NCBI RefSeq assembly: GCF_019734885.1
Contig: NZ_JAAXCM010000020.1
Coordinates: forward strand, 272,800 to 336,799
DNA length: 64,000 nucleotides
Origin: Pseudocoprococcus catus
GTDB taxonomy: Bacteria; Bacillota; Clostridia; Lachnospirales; Lachnospiraceae
Direction of reading: 5' to 3'
How positions within the stretch are numbered: the stretch's first letter is position 1; each line of letters begins with the position of its first letter. The notes beneath the pieces are model-generated. The model had not been told where the DNA came from. It ran no database searches and was given only the letters and a program-made list of their open reading frames with translations. The translations under genes and the position numbers were made by a program. This document shows positions 29,197-38,597 of the stretch, one piece after another.

Positions 29197-29220
29197 TTTA
29201 TAAAAGAGAGGAGTGTGACA

Positions 29221-29955
29221 GTGCGTATATATCCGGCAATTCATATTTCAGACGGCAGATGTATCAATGAGCTGCCTGACGGGATAACAAGGGGGCACGT
29301 ATGGACGCCCCAACCGTTGGAAATGGCCAGAAAGTGGCAGGATCAGGGGGCAGAATGCCTCCATGTTGTTGATCTGGACGGTGCGGACTCCGGTACTTCC
29401 GTGAATGGGACAGTGATCCGCGAGATCCTGGAGAATGTCCATATTCCTGTGCAGGTCGGCGGCGGTATCCGTTCTATCAAAGATATAGATCAGTATATGA
29501 ATATAGGAGTACATCGTGTTGTCATCGGAACTCAGGCAATTGAGAATCCGGTTTTGATAAGGGAAGCCGTCCATTTATTCGGCAGCGATAAAATTCTGGT
29601 ATCCATTGATGCGAAGGATGGGCTGATTGCCACTGAAGGACGAAAGAAATTCAGCCATTATAATGCAATGGCGGTGGCTTCCAATATGAAGGCCATGGGA
29701 ATAGAATCCGTTATTTATACGGATATTCTCAGAAGAGGACTTTATAATGGTGCCGGTATCATGCAGGCACGGGAGATTGCACAGAAACTGCATATGCAGG
29801 TGATCTACAGCGGCGGAATTGTGACCCTTAAAGACATCGAGGCATTTACGGATATGCCGATGGAAGGGGTTATTATCGGAAGAGCGCTGTATGAATCCCG
29901 ATTAAAGCTGTCTGAAGCAATCGAAGTGTGCAGGGGGCATGAATGTTCAATTTGA
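29221..29955 (+). CDS. hisA: HisA-like ProFAR isomerase with an altered active site
   Basis: 244 residues from a GTG at 29221 with AGAGGAG 8 nt upstream. The TIM barrel keeps both phosphate-binding sites (PVQVGGGIRS about 77-85; YSGGI and GVIIGRALYE in the second half) and Asp168 in YTDILRRG. However, the N-terminal motif that normally reads PAID or PALD with the general-base Asp reads PAIHISDGRC, placing His8 at that position. The usual VRLxxG is INELPDG, and RDG after Asp168 is RRG. It is placed in the his operon as HisA; activity is uncertain. Confidence 0.8.
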   Translation: MRIYPAIHISDGRCINELPDGITRGHVWTPQPLEMARKWQDQGAECLHVVDLDGADSGTSVNGTVIREILENVHIPVQVGGGIRSIKDIDQYMNIGVHRVVIGTQAIENPVLIREAVHLFGSDKILVSIDAKDGLIATEGRKKFSHYNAMAVASNMKAMGIESVIYTDILRRGLYNGAGIMQAREIAQKLHMQVIYSGGIVTLKDIEAFTDMPMEGVIIGRALYESRLKLSEAIEVCRGHECSI

Positions 29956-29972
29956 GTCGAGGAGAATAGATT

Positions 29973-31202
29973 ATGGAAGTTAAGAGTATATATCCGATTA
30001 TCAATTTCAGTGATGAGGATGAGATTGCTGTTCAGTATGAACGTCTCGGTGCAGACGGTGTGATTATCATCAGTCCGGATTTTTCTGATGAGGCAATGCT
30101 GATCAAGAAAATCAGGAATATCTGTGAAAAGTCGGACTGCCGGTTATATATCTGGCAGCCATACCGAAGACTTGAGGATATTAAGAAAGTGCTTTATGCA
30201 GGGGCAGCAGGTGCCTGGATCGAGGCAACAGAGCAGACACTGATCAGAGAAGCAGCAGATCGTTTTGGCGCTGACAGAGTGGGAATGGTGATCAGTGAAC
30301 CGAAGCTGGCAGCGGATGAATTCAAGCTGGCGAAGGAATTGAATCTGACCAATATTTTTGTGACAGGTACCATTGAGAAGCTGCCGGAGACAGTAGGCGA
30401 TCAGAAAGTGATCGCAACCTGCAGGTATGAGAACAAGGAAGGCCAGAAGCAACTGCTGGCAGATACCAATGTCAGTGCCATTGCATTGATTTATGAGAAT
30501 GAGACAGCAGCACTGCCAAATATTCATGCCATGAAGGCAGAGCTTGAGACAGACAGTGTGAAATTTAATCTTTTCAGAAGCAGTCTGCCGTTTTCAGCAT
30601 TCAAGTTAAATGACGACGGCCTGATCCCCGTGATCGTACAGGATTTCAGAACAGCTGAGATCCTTATGCTGGCCTATATGAATGAGAAAGCCTATGAGCA
30701 GACACTGCGTGAAGGCATGATGACTTACTGGAGCCGCAGTCGTCAGGAGCTATGGCGCAAAGGTGATACAAGCGGTCATTATCAGTATGTGAAATCATTG
30801 GACATTGACTGTGATCGAGACACGATTCTTGCCAAGGTTGAGCAGATCGGTGCTGCCTGCCATACAGGTCATCGCAGCTGCTTCTATACTAATCTTGCCA
30901 GCAAGGCTTATGATGGACGTAATCCGATGACGGTTTTTGATGATGTTATGGCAACGATTCTTGAGCGTAAGGAAAATCCAAAAGAGGGTTCTTATACGAA
31001 TTACCTTTTTGATCAGGGTATTGACAAGATTCTCAAGAAAGTCGGAGAAGAGGCGGCGGAGATTATTATTGCAGCCAAGAATCCGGATTCCGATGAAGTG
31101 AAATATGAAATCTGTGATTTTCTGTATCATATGATGGTTTTAATGGCTGAAAGAGAAGTTTCCTGGAAAGATATCACAAAAGAACTGGCGGAACGTCATT
31201 AA
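29973..31202 (+). CDS. hisIE: HisIE with an extra N-terminal degenerate barrel-like domain
   Basis: 409 residues. Residues about 210-310 are phosphoribosyl-AMP cyclohydrolase ([46 protein letters not shown]). Residues about 320-409 are phosphoribosyl-ATP pyrophosphatase ([15 protein letters not shown]). The first roughly 200 residues are not part of normal HisIE. They resemble a worn HisA/HisF barrel ([49 protein letters not shown]) but lack the glycine-rich phosphate loop. It is last in the his operon; hisH and hisF are absent. Confidence 0.93.
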   Translation: MEVKSIYPIINFSDEDEIAVQYERLGADGVIIISPDFSDEAMLIKKIRNICEKSDCRLYIWQPYRRLEDIKKVLYAGAAGAWIEATEQTLIREAADRFGADRVGMVISEPKLAADEFKLAKELNLTNIFVTGTIEKLPETVGDQKVIATCRYENKEGQKQLLADTNVSAIALIYENETAALPNIHAMKAELETDSVKFNLFRSSLPFSAFKLNDDGLIPVIVQDFRTAEILMLAYMNEKAYEQTLREGMMTYWSRSRQELWRKGDTSGHYQYVKSLDIDCDRDTILAKVEQIGAACHTGHRSCFYTNLASKAYDGRNPMTVFDDVMATILERKENPKEGSYTNYLFDQGIDKILKKVGEEAAEIIIAAKNPDSDEVKYEICDFLYHMMVLMAEREVSWKDITKELAERH

Positions 31203-31205
31203 GTG

Positions 31206-31214
31206 TGCTATAAT
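31206..31214 (+). promoter_or_regulatory. Extended -10 promoter of the 42-codon membrane peptide gene
   Basis: TGC followed by TATAAT (31209-31214), just downstream of the hisIE stop. I see no good -35 box, which an extended -10 can tolerate. Confidence 0.45.
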
Positions 31215-31255
31215 CTTTTTATGTATTGAATTTAGAACACAGGAGGCGGATAATT

Positions 31256-31384
31256 ATGCTTACAGCATTTGCAACATATCTTGGCAAATTCATATTCTTT
31301 ATTGCAGTCGCAGCAGCCGGCTTTACAGCAGGTAAGAAGTTTAAAGCATCAAAAAAGGTGAAAAATAGCGCGGCAGCAGAATAA
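31256..31384 (+). CDS. 42-residue single-pass membrane peptide
   Basis: ATG at 31256 with a strong AGGAGG site 10 nt upstream, stop at 31382-31384. A hydrophobic stretch (about residues 3-25, with FIFFIAVAAAGFTAG) is followed by a basic tail KKFKASKKVKNSAAAE. The ribosome site, an upstream -10 box and the regular membrane/basic-tail layout support a real gene. I do not know the function. Confidence 0.7.
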   Translation: MLTAFATYLGKFIFFIAVAAAGFTAGKKFKASKKVKNSAAAE

Positions 31385-31389
31385 TCAAA

Positions 31390-31418
31390 TTGACAAAGGC
31401 GGTATTTGATTTTATAAT
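31390..31418 (+). promoter_or_regulatory. Consensus promoter of alaS
   Basis: TTGACA (31390-31395), 17-bp spacer, TATAAT (31413-31418), a perfect consensus. The transcript should start near 31425, inside the hairpin at 31422-31448. The leader to alaS is about 175 nt and shows no T-box signature. Confidence 0.88.
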
Positions 31419-31421
31419 AAG

Positions 31422-31449
31422 AAACTGGTAGGCTTTGCTTACCAGTTTT
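31422..31449 (+). terminator. Terminator overlapping the alaS transcription start
   Basis: AAACTGGTA (31422-31430) pairs with TACCAGTTT (31440-31448), followed by TTTCTTGT. Transcripts arriving from upstream carry the full 9-bp stem. A transcript starting near 31425 would lack the first bases of the left arm and so should be less prone to terminate. Confidence 0.7.
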
Positions 31450-31598
31450 CTTGTGTTGTAGCTATTTAAGCATGACTTAAATCAGAATCTGCAGCACAGA
31501 AAGCAGAATTCATACTGCAGTGGATTTTCATCCATTACAATGAAAAGAAAGAGCGGTCTCTTCAGGAGGATGCCGCTATAAACAGGAGGAATAAAGAT

Positions 31599-34241
31599 AT
31601 GGAAAGACCATATAGTCTTAACGAATTGAGGAAGATGTTTCTGGAGTTCTTTGAGAGCAAGGGCCATTTGGCTATGAAGAGCTTCTCTCTGATCCCTCAT
31701 AATGATAACAGTTTGCTGCTGATCAATTCAGGTATGGCACCTTTGAAGCCATATTTCACAGGCGCAGAGATTCCTCCGCGTCGCCGTGTAACTACATGCC
31801 AGAAGTGTATCCGTACAGGTGATCTGGAGAATGTTGGTAAGACAGCAAGACATGGTACATTCTTTGAAATGCTGGGTAACTTCTCATTTGGTGATTACTT
31901 CAAGCATGAAGCCATTGCATGGTCATGGGAATTCCTGACACAGGTTGTCGGACTTGATCAGGATCGTCTGTATCCGTCTATCTATCAGGATGATGATGAA
32001 GCCTTTGATATCTGGAACAAAGAAATCGGTATTGCTCCGGAACGTATCTTCCGTTTCGGCAAGGAAGATAATTTCTGGGAACATGGTGCAGGTCCTTGCG
32101 GCCCATGTTCAGAAATCTACTATGACCGTGGTGAGAAGTATGGCTGCGGCAAACCGGGCTGTACAGTCGGCTGTGACTGTGACCGTTATATGGAAGTATG
32201 GAACAATGTATTTTCACAGTTTAACAATGACGGACATAATCATTACACAGATCTTATCCAGAAGAATATTGATACAGGTATGGGTCTTGAACGTCTGGCT
32301 GTTGTTGTTCAGGATGTGGATTCTATCTTTGACGTGGATACAATTCAGGCACTGCGCAACAAAGTCTGCGATCTGGCAGGTGTGAAGTATCTTGAGAAGC
32401 ATGAAACAGATGTTTCTATCCGTATTATCACAGACCATATCCGTTCAGCAACATTTATGATCTCTGATGGTATTATGCCATCCAATGAAGGCCGCGGTTA
32501 TGTGCTTCGTCGTTTGATCAGACGTGCGGCAAGACATGGAAGACTCCTTGGTATCGAAGGCAAATTCCTTGCAAAACTCAGCGAAACAGTCATTGAGACA
32601 TCCAAAGACGGTTATCCGGAACTGGAGGAGAAGAAGGAATTTATCTTCAAGGTACTGACACAGGAGGAAGATAAATTCAACAAGACCATCGATCAGGGTC
32701 TCAGCATTCTGAATGAGATGGAAGAAAAGCTGTCAGCTGAAGGCAAGAAGGTGCTTGATGGTGCAGATGCATTCAAACTTTATGATACTTATGGTTTCCC
32801 AATGGATCTGACAAAGGAGATCCTTGAGGAAAAGGGTTATGATATTGATGAAGAAGGCTTTGCAGCATGCATGCAGGAACAGCGTCAGAAAGCAAGAGAT
32901 GCCCGTAAGGTATCCAATTACATGGGTAAGGATGCAACGGTTTATGATGAAATCGATCCTGCAGTGACAAGTGTTTTTGTTGGTTATGATAAGACAGAGT
33001 GTGAATCAACGATCACTGTTCTGACAACGGAGACAGAACTGACAGATGCCCTGACAGACGGTCAGACAGGTACGATCTTTACAGAAGAGACACCTTTCTA
33101 TGCGACAAGCGGCGGTCAGATGGCAGATACAGGTGTGATCACAGGTCCGGAAGGTACATTTGAGGTTAAGGATGTTGTTAAGCTTTTGGGCGGCAAGATT
33201 GGCCATATCGGTGTTGTGACAAGCGGTATGTTCAAGAAAGGTGATGTTGTGAAGCTTGCCGTCAACAAAGAGCAGCGAAGCGACACAGCCAAGAACCATA
33301 GTGCAACTCATTTGCTGCAGAAGGCACTGAGAATTGTCCTCGGTTCCCATGTAGAGCAGGCAGGTTCCTTTAACAATCAGGATAAACTGCGTTTTGACTT
33401 TACACATTTCTCAGCACTGACACAGGAAGAACTGGACAGAGTTGAAGCTATCGTGAACGAAGAAATTGCCAAGGGTCTTCCTGTTCTGACAAAGGTTATG
33501 AACATTGAAGATGCCAAGAAGACAGGTGCTATGGCACTTTTTGGTGAGAAATACAGTGATGATGTCCGTGTTGTATCCATGGGTGACTTCTCCAAAGAGC
33601 TTTGCGGCGGTACACACACAGATAATACAGCTTCCATTGCTGCCTTCAAGATCATTTCCGAGACAGGTGTCGCAGCAGGTGTACGTCGTATTGAAGCCCT
33701 GACAGGCAACGGCGTATTTAAGTATTATAAGGAAGTTGAAAAGGAACTTCATGAAGCTGCCAAGGCTGCAAAATGTGATCCTGCTCAGCTTGTAAAACGT
33801 ATTGAGGGCCTGCATGAAGAAATCAAGACATTAACAGCGGAGAATAATCAGCTGAAGAATAAGATGGCGAAGGATGCCATGGGCGATGTCATGAATCAGG
33901 TGAAGGATGTGAAGGGTGTTTCCTTCCTGCCGGTACATGTCAAAGATATTGATATGCAGGAACTGATGAACCTCGGCGATCAGCTGAAGGCTAAACTTGG
34001 TGACGGTGTTATTCTTCTGGCATCTGAAAACGGCGGCAAAGTAAGCCTTCTTGCTATGGCAACAGACGGTGCCATGAAGAAAGGCGCACATGCCGGCAAT
34101 CTGATTAAAGCAGTGGCTAAGCTTGTTGGCGGCGGCGGCGGTGGCCGTCCGAATATGGCTCAGGCAGGCGGTAAGAATCCTGCAGGTATCGATCAGGCAC
34201 TTGAGGCTGGTGCAGAAGAACTGGAAAAACAGCTTCACTAA
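31599..34241 (+). CDS. alaS: Alanyl-tRNA synthetase
   Basis: 880 residues, full length. The class II core shows FLEFFESKGHLAMKSFSLIP, TTCQKCIRTGDLENVGKTAR and HGTFFEMLGNFSFGDYFK. The editing domain carries the zinc motifs NHSATHLLQKALR and CGGTHTDNT. The C-Ala domain ends GGGGGGRPNMAQAGGKNPAG. It charges tRNA-Ala and clears Ser or Gly mischarging. It has its own consensus promoter; the CapA-like gene follows with a 6-nt gap. Confidence 0.98.
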   Translation: MERPYSLNELRKMFLEFFESKGHLAMKSFSLIPHNDNSLLLINSGMAPLKPYFTGAEIPPRRRVTTCQKCIRTGDLENVGKTARHGTFFEMLGNFSFGDYFKHEAIAWSWEFLTQVVGLDQDRLYPSIYQDDDEAFDIWNKEIGIAPERIFRFGKEDNFWEHGAGPCGPCSEIYYDRGEKYGCGKPGCTVGCDCDRYMEVWNNVFSQFNNDGHNHYTDLIQKNIDTGMGLERLAVVVQDVDSIFDVDTIQALRNKVCDLAGVKYLEKHETDVSIRIITDHIRSATFMISDGIMPSNEGRGYVLRRLIRRAARHGRLLGIEGKFLAKLSETVIETSKDGYPELEEKKEFIFKVLTQEEDKFNKTIDQGLSILNEMEEKLSAEGKKVLDGADAFKLYDTYGFPMDLTKEILEEKGYDIDEEGFAACMQEQRQKARDARKVSNYMGKDATVYDEIDPAVTSVFVGYDKTECESTITVLTTETELTDALTDGQTGTIFTEETPFYATSGGQMADTGVITGPEGTFEVKDVVKLLGGKIGHIGVVTSGMFKKGDVVKLAVNKEQRSDTAKNHSATHLLQKALRIVLGSHVEQAGSFNNQDKLRFDFTHFSALTQEELDRVEAIVNEEIAKGLPVLTKVMNIEDAKKTGAMALFGEKYSDDVRVVSMGDFSKELCGGTHTDNTASIAAFKIISETGVAAGVRRIEALTGNGVFKYYKEVEKELHEAAKAAKCDPAQLVKRIEGLHEEIKTLTAENNQLKNKMAKDAMGDVMNQVKDVKGVSFLPVHVKDIDMQELMNLGDQLKAKLGDGVILLASENGGKVSLLAMATDGAMKKGAHAGNLIKAVAKLVGGGGGGRPNMAQAGGKNPAGIDQALEAGAEELEKQLH

Positions 34242-34247
34242 TTGCCT

Positions 34248-35603
34248 ATGAAAGAAATTAAAAAATTACTTGTTGTTTTTGTGGCGGCGGTGTTTTTTAT
34301 CGGACTTTTCGTTCTCTGTGACAAATACTCAGAGAACGTGAAGGCTGATTATGCATCACAGATCAACCCATCGATTGTGAATCAGGGCAGCAGCGGTACA
34401 GGAAACAATGATAAGGCATCAGGAGATGCCGGAAGTTTGTCGGTGGAACATATGGTTCAGAATATGGCGAATAAAGATTATTCTGCTTCCATTGACCTTG
34501 CAGCAGCAGGTGATATCCTTTGTCAGCAGTCGGTACTTGAGAAAGCTTATGACAGTGAGAACGAGAGTTTTGATTTCAGCAATGATTTTCAGTATGTAAA
34601 GGATCTGTTCCAGAAATCAGATTATGCTGTTGCCACATTGAAGACGACTCTGGCTGGACAGTACAATGGCCATTCAGATGAGTACTATGGCTACAGCACA
34701 GAAGACGGCCGTTATAACTCACCGGAAGTATTGGCGGATAATCTGAAGTCAGTGGGTATTTCCCTTGTGAATATTGCAACTAATCATGCACTGGACAGTG
34801 ATGCAGAAGGATTGGTTTCTACCATTGGTTATCTTGATCAGGCGGGTCTGGCGCATGTGGGTGCCGCAGCGACTGCTGACGGCAGTACAGATTATACCCA
34901 GAACATTGACGGTGTGAATATCGGTTTTATTGGTTACACCAATTCAACCAATGATCTGGAATTGGCTTCGGATGCAGCCTGTGTGCTGAATACGCTGAAT
35001 AATTATGATGAGCAGTCTGTGGAAATATTGTGCACACGGATTTCTGCAATGAAAGCGGAGACCGATCTGGTTGTTGTTATGCTGAATTTCGGCAGTGTGG
35101 AATCTGACAGTATTGAAGATGATCAGAAAGCACTGGCTGAGAAATTGTGTCAGGCCGGCGCAGATCTGATTTTGGGGACAGGTTCCAGAGTGATGAAGCC
35201 CGTCCAAAAAATATCGGTAACAGATGAAGCCGGTGGTTCAACAAGAAATTGTCTCGTCCTTTACGGAATGGGTGCACTGTTGTCAGGCGAAACCTATGCA
35301 TCCAGTGAGAAAGATACAGATATCAGTGCTGTAGTTGATTTCAGTATTGTACGCAATAATTTTGGTGAGACATCTATCCAGAGTTTTACAGTGACACCGG
35401 TATACCTGAACTGGTATAATGACAAGATCCAACCGATACCTGTCTGTGAGGCAAAGGATACAGACAAATATGCGGAAATGCTGGATGATGATGACGTGGA
35501 CAGAATCAATAGTGCCTATGATGGGATGATTACGCACCTGTTAGACGGCAGCGGACTGACAAGCACATATGAGAATTATGCTTACAATGTCAGCCTCCAA
35601 TAA
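34248..35603 (+). CDS. CapA-family exported protein
   Basis: 451 residues from the ATG at 34248; a TTG two codons earlier is less likely, and no strong ribosome site is visible, suggesting coupling to alaS. An N-terminal membrane anchor (about 7-25) and a low-complexity linker precede a CapA-like metallophosphoesterase domain: AAAGDILCQQSV, VNIATNHALDSDAEGLVSTI, VGAAATADGSTDYT and NIGFIGYTNS. CapA family members take part in poly-gamma-glutamate capsule formation, but no capsule genes are nearby. Confidence 0.85.
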   Translation: MKEIKKLLVVFVAAVFFIGLFVLCDKYSENVKADYASQINPSIVNQGSSGTGNNDKASGDAGSLSVEHMVQNMANKDYSASIDLAAAGDILCQQSVLEKAYDSENESFDFSNDFQYVKDLFQKSDYAVATLKTTLAGQYNGHSDEYYGYSTEDGRYNSPEVLADNLKSVGISLVNIATNHALDSDAEGLVSTIGYLDQAGLAHVGAAATADGSTDYTQNIDGVNIGFIGYTNSTNDLELASDAACVLNTLNNYDEQSVEILCTRISAMKAETDLVVVMLNFGSVESDSIEDDQKALAEKLCQAGADLILGTGSRVMKPVQKISVTDEAGGSTRNCLVLYGMGALLSGETYASSEKDTDISAVVDFSIVRNNFGETSIQSFTVTPVYLNWYNDKIQPIPVCEAKDTDKYAEMLDDDDVDRINSAYDGMITHLLDGSGLTSTYENYAYNVSLQ

Positions 35604-35639
35604 AACACAACTGAGATAAGACCCGCAGAAAGGTCTTGG

Positions 35640-35705
35640 ATATAACAAAAAGATGCAATAACAGAAGACAAAGATGTCTTTTGCTGTTGCATCTTTTTGT
35701 TATAT
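35640..35705. terminator. Long, possibly bidirectional terminator after the CapA-like gene
   Basis: Perfect 19-bp arms ATATAACAAAAAGATGCAA (35640-35658) and 35687-35705, enclosing a second hairpin AAGACA (35665-35670) / TGTCTT (35675-35680). The AAAAA and TTTTT lie inside the arms, so it can work on both strands. Confidence 0.85.
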
Positions 35706-35906
35706 GAAACAGCACCCGCTGATTTTCAAAAAGAGGAGACATCCAATAATAAATATGACAAACAATTAACATCATTGTATTTATTTACATTCAATTTATA
35801 CCATTATAAATTTAAATTTTAAATTTAAGAATGGTAATATTGGGTATTTAAATGGAATATAATAACAAAAAAATTTTTATAATCTAAAAAATTTTGTTAA
35901 AACAAG
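35706..35906. other. AT-rich upstream region with a palindrome
   Basis: About 200 very AT-rich bases without a gene. A 34-bp palindrome lies at 35801-35834: CCATT, then TAAATTTAAA (35807-35816), then TTTAAATTTA (35818-35827), then AATGG. It is about 70 bp upstream of the promoter of the molybdenum hydroxylase and could be a regulator binding site or a cruciform. Confidence 0.5.
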
Positions 35907-35934
35907 TTGCAATTTGTTCAAAATATGATAAAAT
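35907..35934 (+). promoter_or_regulatory. Promoter of the molybdenum hydroxylase operon
   Basis: TTGCAA (35907-35912), 16-bp spacer, TAAAAT (35929-35934), 78 nt before the ATG. Confidence 0.55.
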
Positions 35935-36012
35935 GTAAGTATAGTTTTTGACATATTATGAAAATTGACGAAATAACCATCAATAGAGCAACAGGAAAGT
36001 TGAGGATTAAGG

Positions 36013-38595
36013 ATGTATAGTTTCTTCGTAAATGGATGTCAGGTTTCGACATCAAAAAAACAATCTCTTTTGCGCTTCCTGCGGGATGAAATGCACCTGA
36101 CGTCTGTCAAGGACGGATGCAGTCAGGGGGCCTGCGGTGCATGTACAGTGCTTATTGACGGAGAGACCTGTAAGGCCTGTGTGGTGCAGACAGATCGACT
36201 GGAGGGACGATCGATCATCACTGTAGATGGTCTCAGTAAATGGGAAGCAGAGGTTTACACGTATGCTTACGGTGAGGCCGGAGCTGTTCAGTGCGGTTTC
36301 TGTATTCCGGGTATGGTCATGTGTACCAAGGGACTTCTGGACCGTAATCCGGATCCGACGGAAGAGGAGATTAAATATGCGCTTCGCAATAACTATTGCC
36401 GCTGTACCGGCTATGTGAAGATTATTGCGGCTGTAAAGCTGGCGGCAAAGATCATGCGTGCCGGTAAGATTCCGGCGGCAGGTGCGGATGACTGGCTGCT
36501 TGGTTCAAGGGTACACAGACTGGATGTGGAGGAGAAGGTACTGGGCTATGGCAAATATCCGGATGATTACTATCTGGATGGCATGTGTTATGGTACGGCG
36601 CTCAGAAGTAAGTACCCGAGAGCAAGAGTTTTGTCGATTGATACAACAGCGGCGAAGGCTCTGCCGGGGGTTATTGATGTTTTTACGGCAGCAGATATCC
36701 CAGGAGAGAATAAGATCGGCCATTTGAAGCATGATCAGTATACAATGATCCCGGTAGGCGGATTGACGCATTATCTGGGAGATGCCATTGCACTTGTGGC
36801 AGCAGAAGATATGGAGACGGCAGAGAAGGCAAAGAAGCTCATTAAGGTTGAATATGAAGTACTGCCGGCTGTACATAATATTCAGGAAGCGGCTGCGGAA
36901 GGTGCACCTCTTGTATTTGACGAGGAGACAACCAATGTTCAGGCCTATAAACATGTCAGCAGAGGCAATGCAGAAGAAGCCATCAGTAAGGCGGCGCATG
37001 TGATTTCTCATCATTTTGAGACACCATGGACGGAACATGCTTTTCTGGAACCGGAATGCGCAGTGGCTTATATCGATGATGACGGGGATGTCATGATCAT
37101 TTCTACAGACCAGTCTGCTTATTGCACATTCCATGAAAGCAGTCTGATGCTTGGCACAGACAAGGTGAAGTGCCAGAATGCCCTTGTGGGCGGCGGTTTT
37201 GGAGGCAAGGAAGATATGACAGTTCAGCATCTTGCTGCATTGATTACTTATCTGACGAGACGTCCGGTCAAAGTCCGGCTGACAAGAGCAGAATCTCTGC
37301 TGATCCATCCGAAACGTCATCACTTTGAGATGGATTTTACCATGGGCTGTGATGAAGAAGGCCATATTATGGGAGTCAAGGCGAAAGTGGTTTCTGATAC
37401 AGGTGCTTTTGCATCCCTTGGCGGGCCGGTACTGGAACGTGCCTGTACCCACGCAGCAGGTCCATACGCCTATGAGAATTTTGAGATCGAAGGAAGGGCT
37501 TATTATACCAATAATCCGCCGGCGGGCGCCTTCAGAGGCTTTGGTGTGACTCAGACGTGCTTTGCCACAGAGACACTGCTGAATATGATGGCAGATGAGA
37601 TTGGTATTACACCTTGGGAGATCCGTTACCGCAATGCCATTCGTCCGGGAGGTGTTCTTCCGAATGGGCAGATCGTAGATGAATCCACAGGTCTTGTAGA
37701 GACACTGGAGGCTGTGAAGGAAGAATATGAAGCCGCACTGGCTGCAGGCAAACCGGTGGGTATCGCCTGTGCGATGAAGAATGCCGGTGTCGGTGTTGGT
37801 ATTCCTGACTGGGGCCGTGTGAAGCTGATTGTTGAGGAGGATGCAAAGCTCCATATTTATTCCGGGGCCTCCTGTATTGGTCAGGGACTTGGAACAGTGC
37901 TTGTGCAGATGACTGTGACGAATACAGATCTTACGAGAGATGATATTGTTTATGAGCGAAGCAATACATGGATCGCACCGGATTCAGGAACGACATCCGG
38001 TTCAAGACAGACTATGATCACCGGTGAAGCCTGCAGGAGAGCCTGTGAGAAGCTGATGGAAGCAAAGGGCAGCGATAAGTCATTAAAGGATTTGATCGGT
38101 CAGGAATTCTATGGGGATTATCTTGCAAAGACGGATCCGCTGGGGGCAGATGTGCCGAATCCTGTTTCACATGTGGCCTATGGTTATGCTACGCAGGTTT
38201 GCATTCTTAATGAGAAGACAGGTAAGATCGACCGGATGATTGCAGCCCATGACGTGGGCAAGGCTGTCAATCCATTGTCCTGCGAAGGACAGATCGAGGG
38301 CGGCGTGGTGATGTCCATCGGTTATGCGGTGCGTGAGAAGTATCCGATTGATGAGAACTGCAAGCCTGTTGAGAAATACGGTTCCATTGGACTTTTCAGA
38401 GCACATGAGATACCGAAGATCGATGCCATTGTCATTGATAAACCGGGGTTAAATGTTGCCTGCGGTGCCATCGGTATCGGTGAGATCACGTCCATACCGA
38501 CTGCGCCGGCCATCACAGATGCCTATTACCGTTATGATGGCAGCAGACGTTATGTTCTGCCGATTGACAATACCCCTTATGAGAGGAAGGAATAA
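36013..38595 (+). CDS. Fused molybdenum hydroxylase, selenium-dependent xanthine-dehydrogenase type
   Basis: 860 residues. Residues 1-155 form the two 2Fe-2S domains (CSQGACGACTVLIDG; CGFCIPGMVMCTKGLLDRNP; NNYCRCTGY). The remainder is the molybdopterin-binding large subunit, with GGGFGGKEDMTVQH, PPAGAFRGFGVTQ, and GAIGIGEITSIPTAP carrying the catalytic Glu. The FAD domain found in classical xanthine dehydrogenase is missing. This single-chain FeS-Mo layout is that of Clostridial selenium-dependent xanthine dehydrogenases. It likely oxidises a purine or other N-heterocycle. A polyferredoxin gene follows 2 nt later. Confidence 0.85.
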   Translation: MYSFFVNGCQVSTSKKQSLLRFLRDEMHLTSVKDGCSQGACGACTVLIDGETCKACVVQTDRLEGRSIITVDGLSKWEAEVYTYAYGEAGAVQCGFCIPGMVMCTKGLLDRNPDPTEEEIKYALRNNYCRCTGYVKIIAAVKLAAKIMRAGKIPAAGADDWLLGSRVHRLDVEEKVLGYGKYPDDYYLDGMCYGTALRSKYPRARVLSIDTTAAKALPGVIDVFTAADIPGENKIGHLKHDQYTMIPVGGLTHYLGDAIALVAAEDMETAEKAKKLIKVEYEVLPAVHNIQEAAAEGAPLVFDEETTNVQAYKHVSRGNAEEAISKAAHVISHHFETPWTEHAFLEPECAVAYIDDDGDVMIISTDQSAYCTFHESSLMLGTDKVKCQNALVGGGFGGKEDMTVQHLAALITYLTRRPVKVRLTRAESLLIHPKRHHFEMDFTMGCDEEGHIMGVKAKVVSDTGAFASLGGPVLERACTHAAGPYAYENFEIEGRAYYTNNPPAGAFRGFGVTQTCFATETLLNMMADEIGITPWEIRYRNAIRPGGVLPNGQIVDESTGLVETLEAVKEEYEAALAAGKPVGIACAMKNAGVGVGIPDWGRVKLIVEEDAKLHIYSGASCIGQGLGTVLVQMTVTNTDLTRDDIVYERSNTWIAPDSGTTSGSRQTMITGEACRRACEKLMEAKGSDKSLKDLIGQEFYGDYLAKTDPLGADVPNPVSHVAYGYATQVCILNEKTGKIDRMIAAHDVGKAVNPLSCEGQIEGGVVMSIGYAVREKYPIDENCKPVEKYGSIGLFRAHEIPKIDAIVIDKPGLNVACGAIGIGEITSIPTAPAITDAYYRYDGSRRYVLPIDNTPYERKE

Positions 38596-38597
38596 AT

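Noticed and set aside
31449-31598. T-box riboswitch before alaS
   Set aside because: No AGGGTGGNACCGCG-like T-box sequence, specifier loop or late terminator is present in this leader.
35640-35705. Insertion-element end (19-bp perfect inverted repeat)
   Set aside because: The arms are 28 nt apart, contain A5/T5 runs and follow a stop codon, so a terminator explains them.
36505-37854. 449-codon open frame on the minus strand opposite the molybdenum hydroxylase
   Set aside because: The + strand protein is a clear multi-domain enzyme with intact motifs; the antisense frame has no recognisable domain and no ribosome site, and is a codon-bias shadow.
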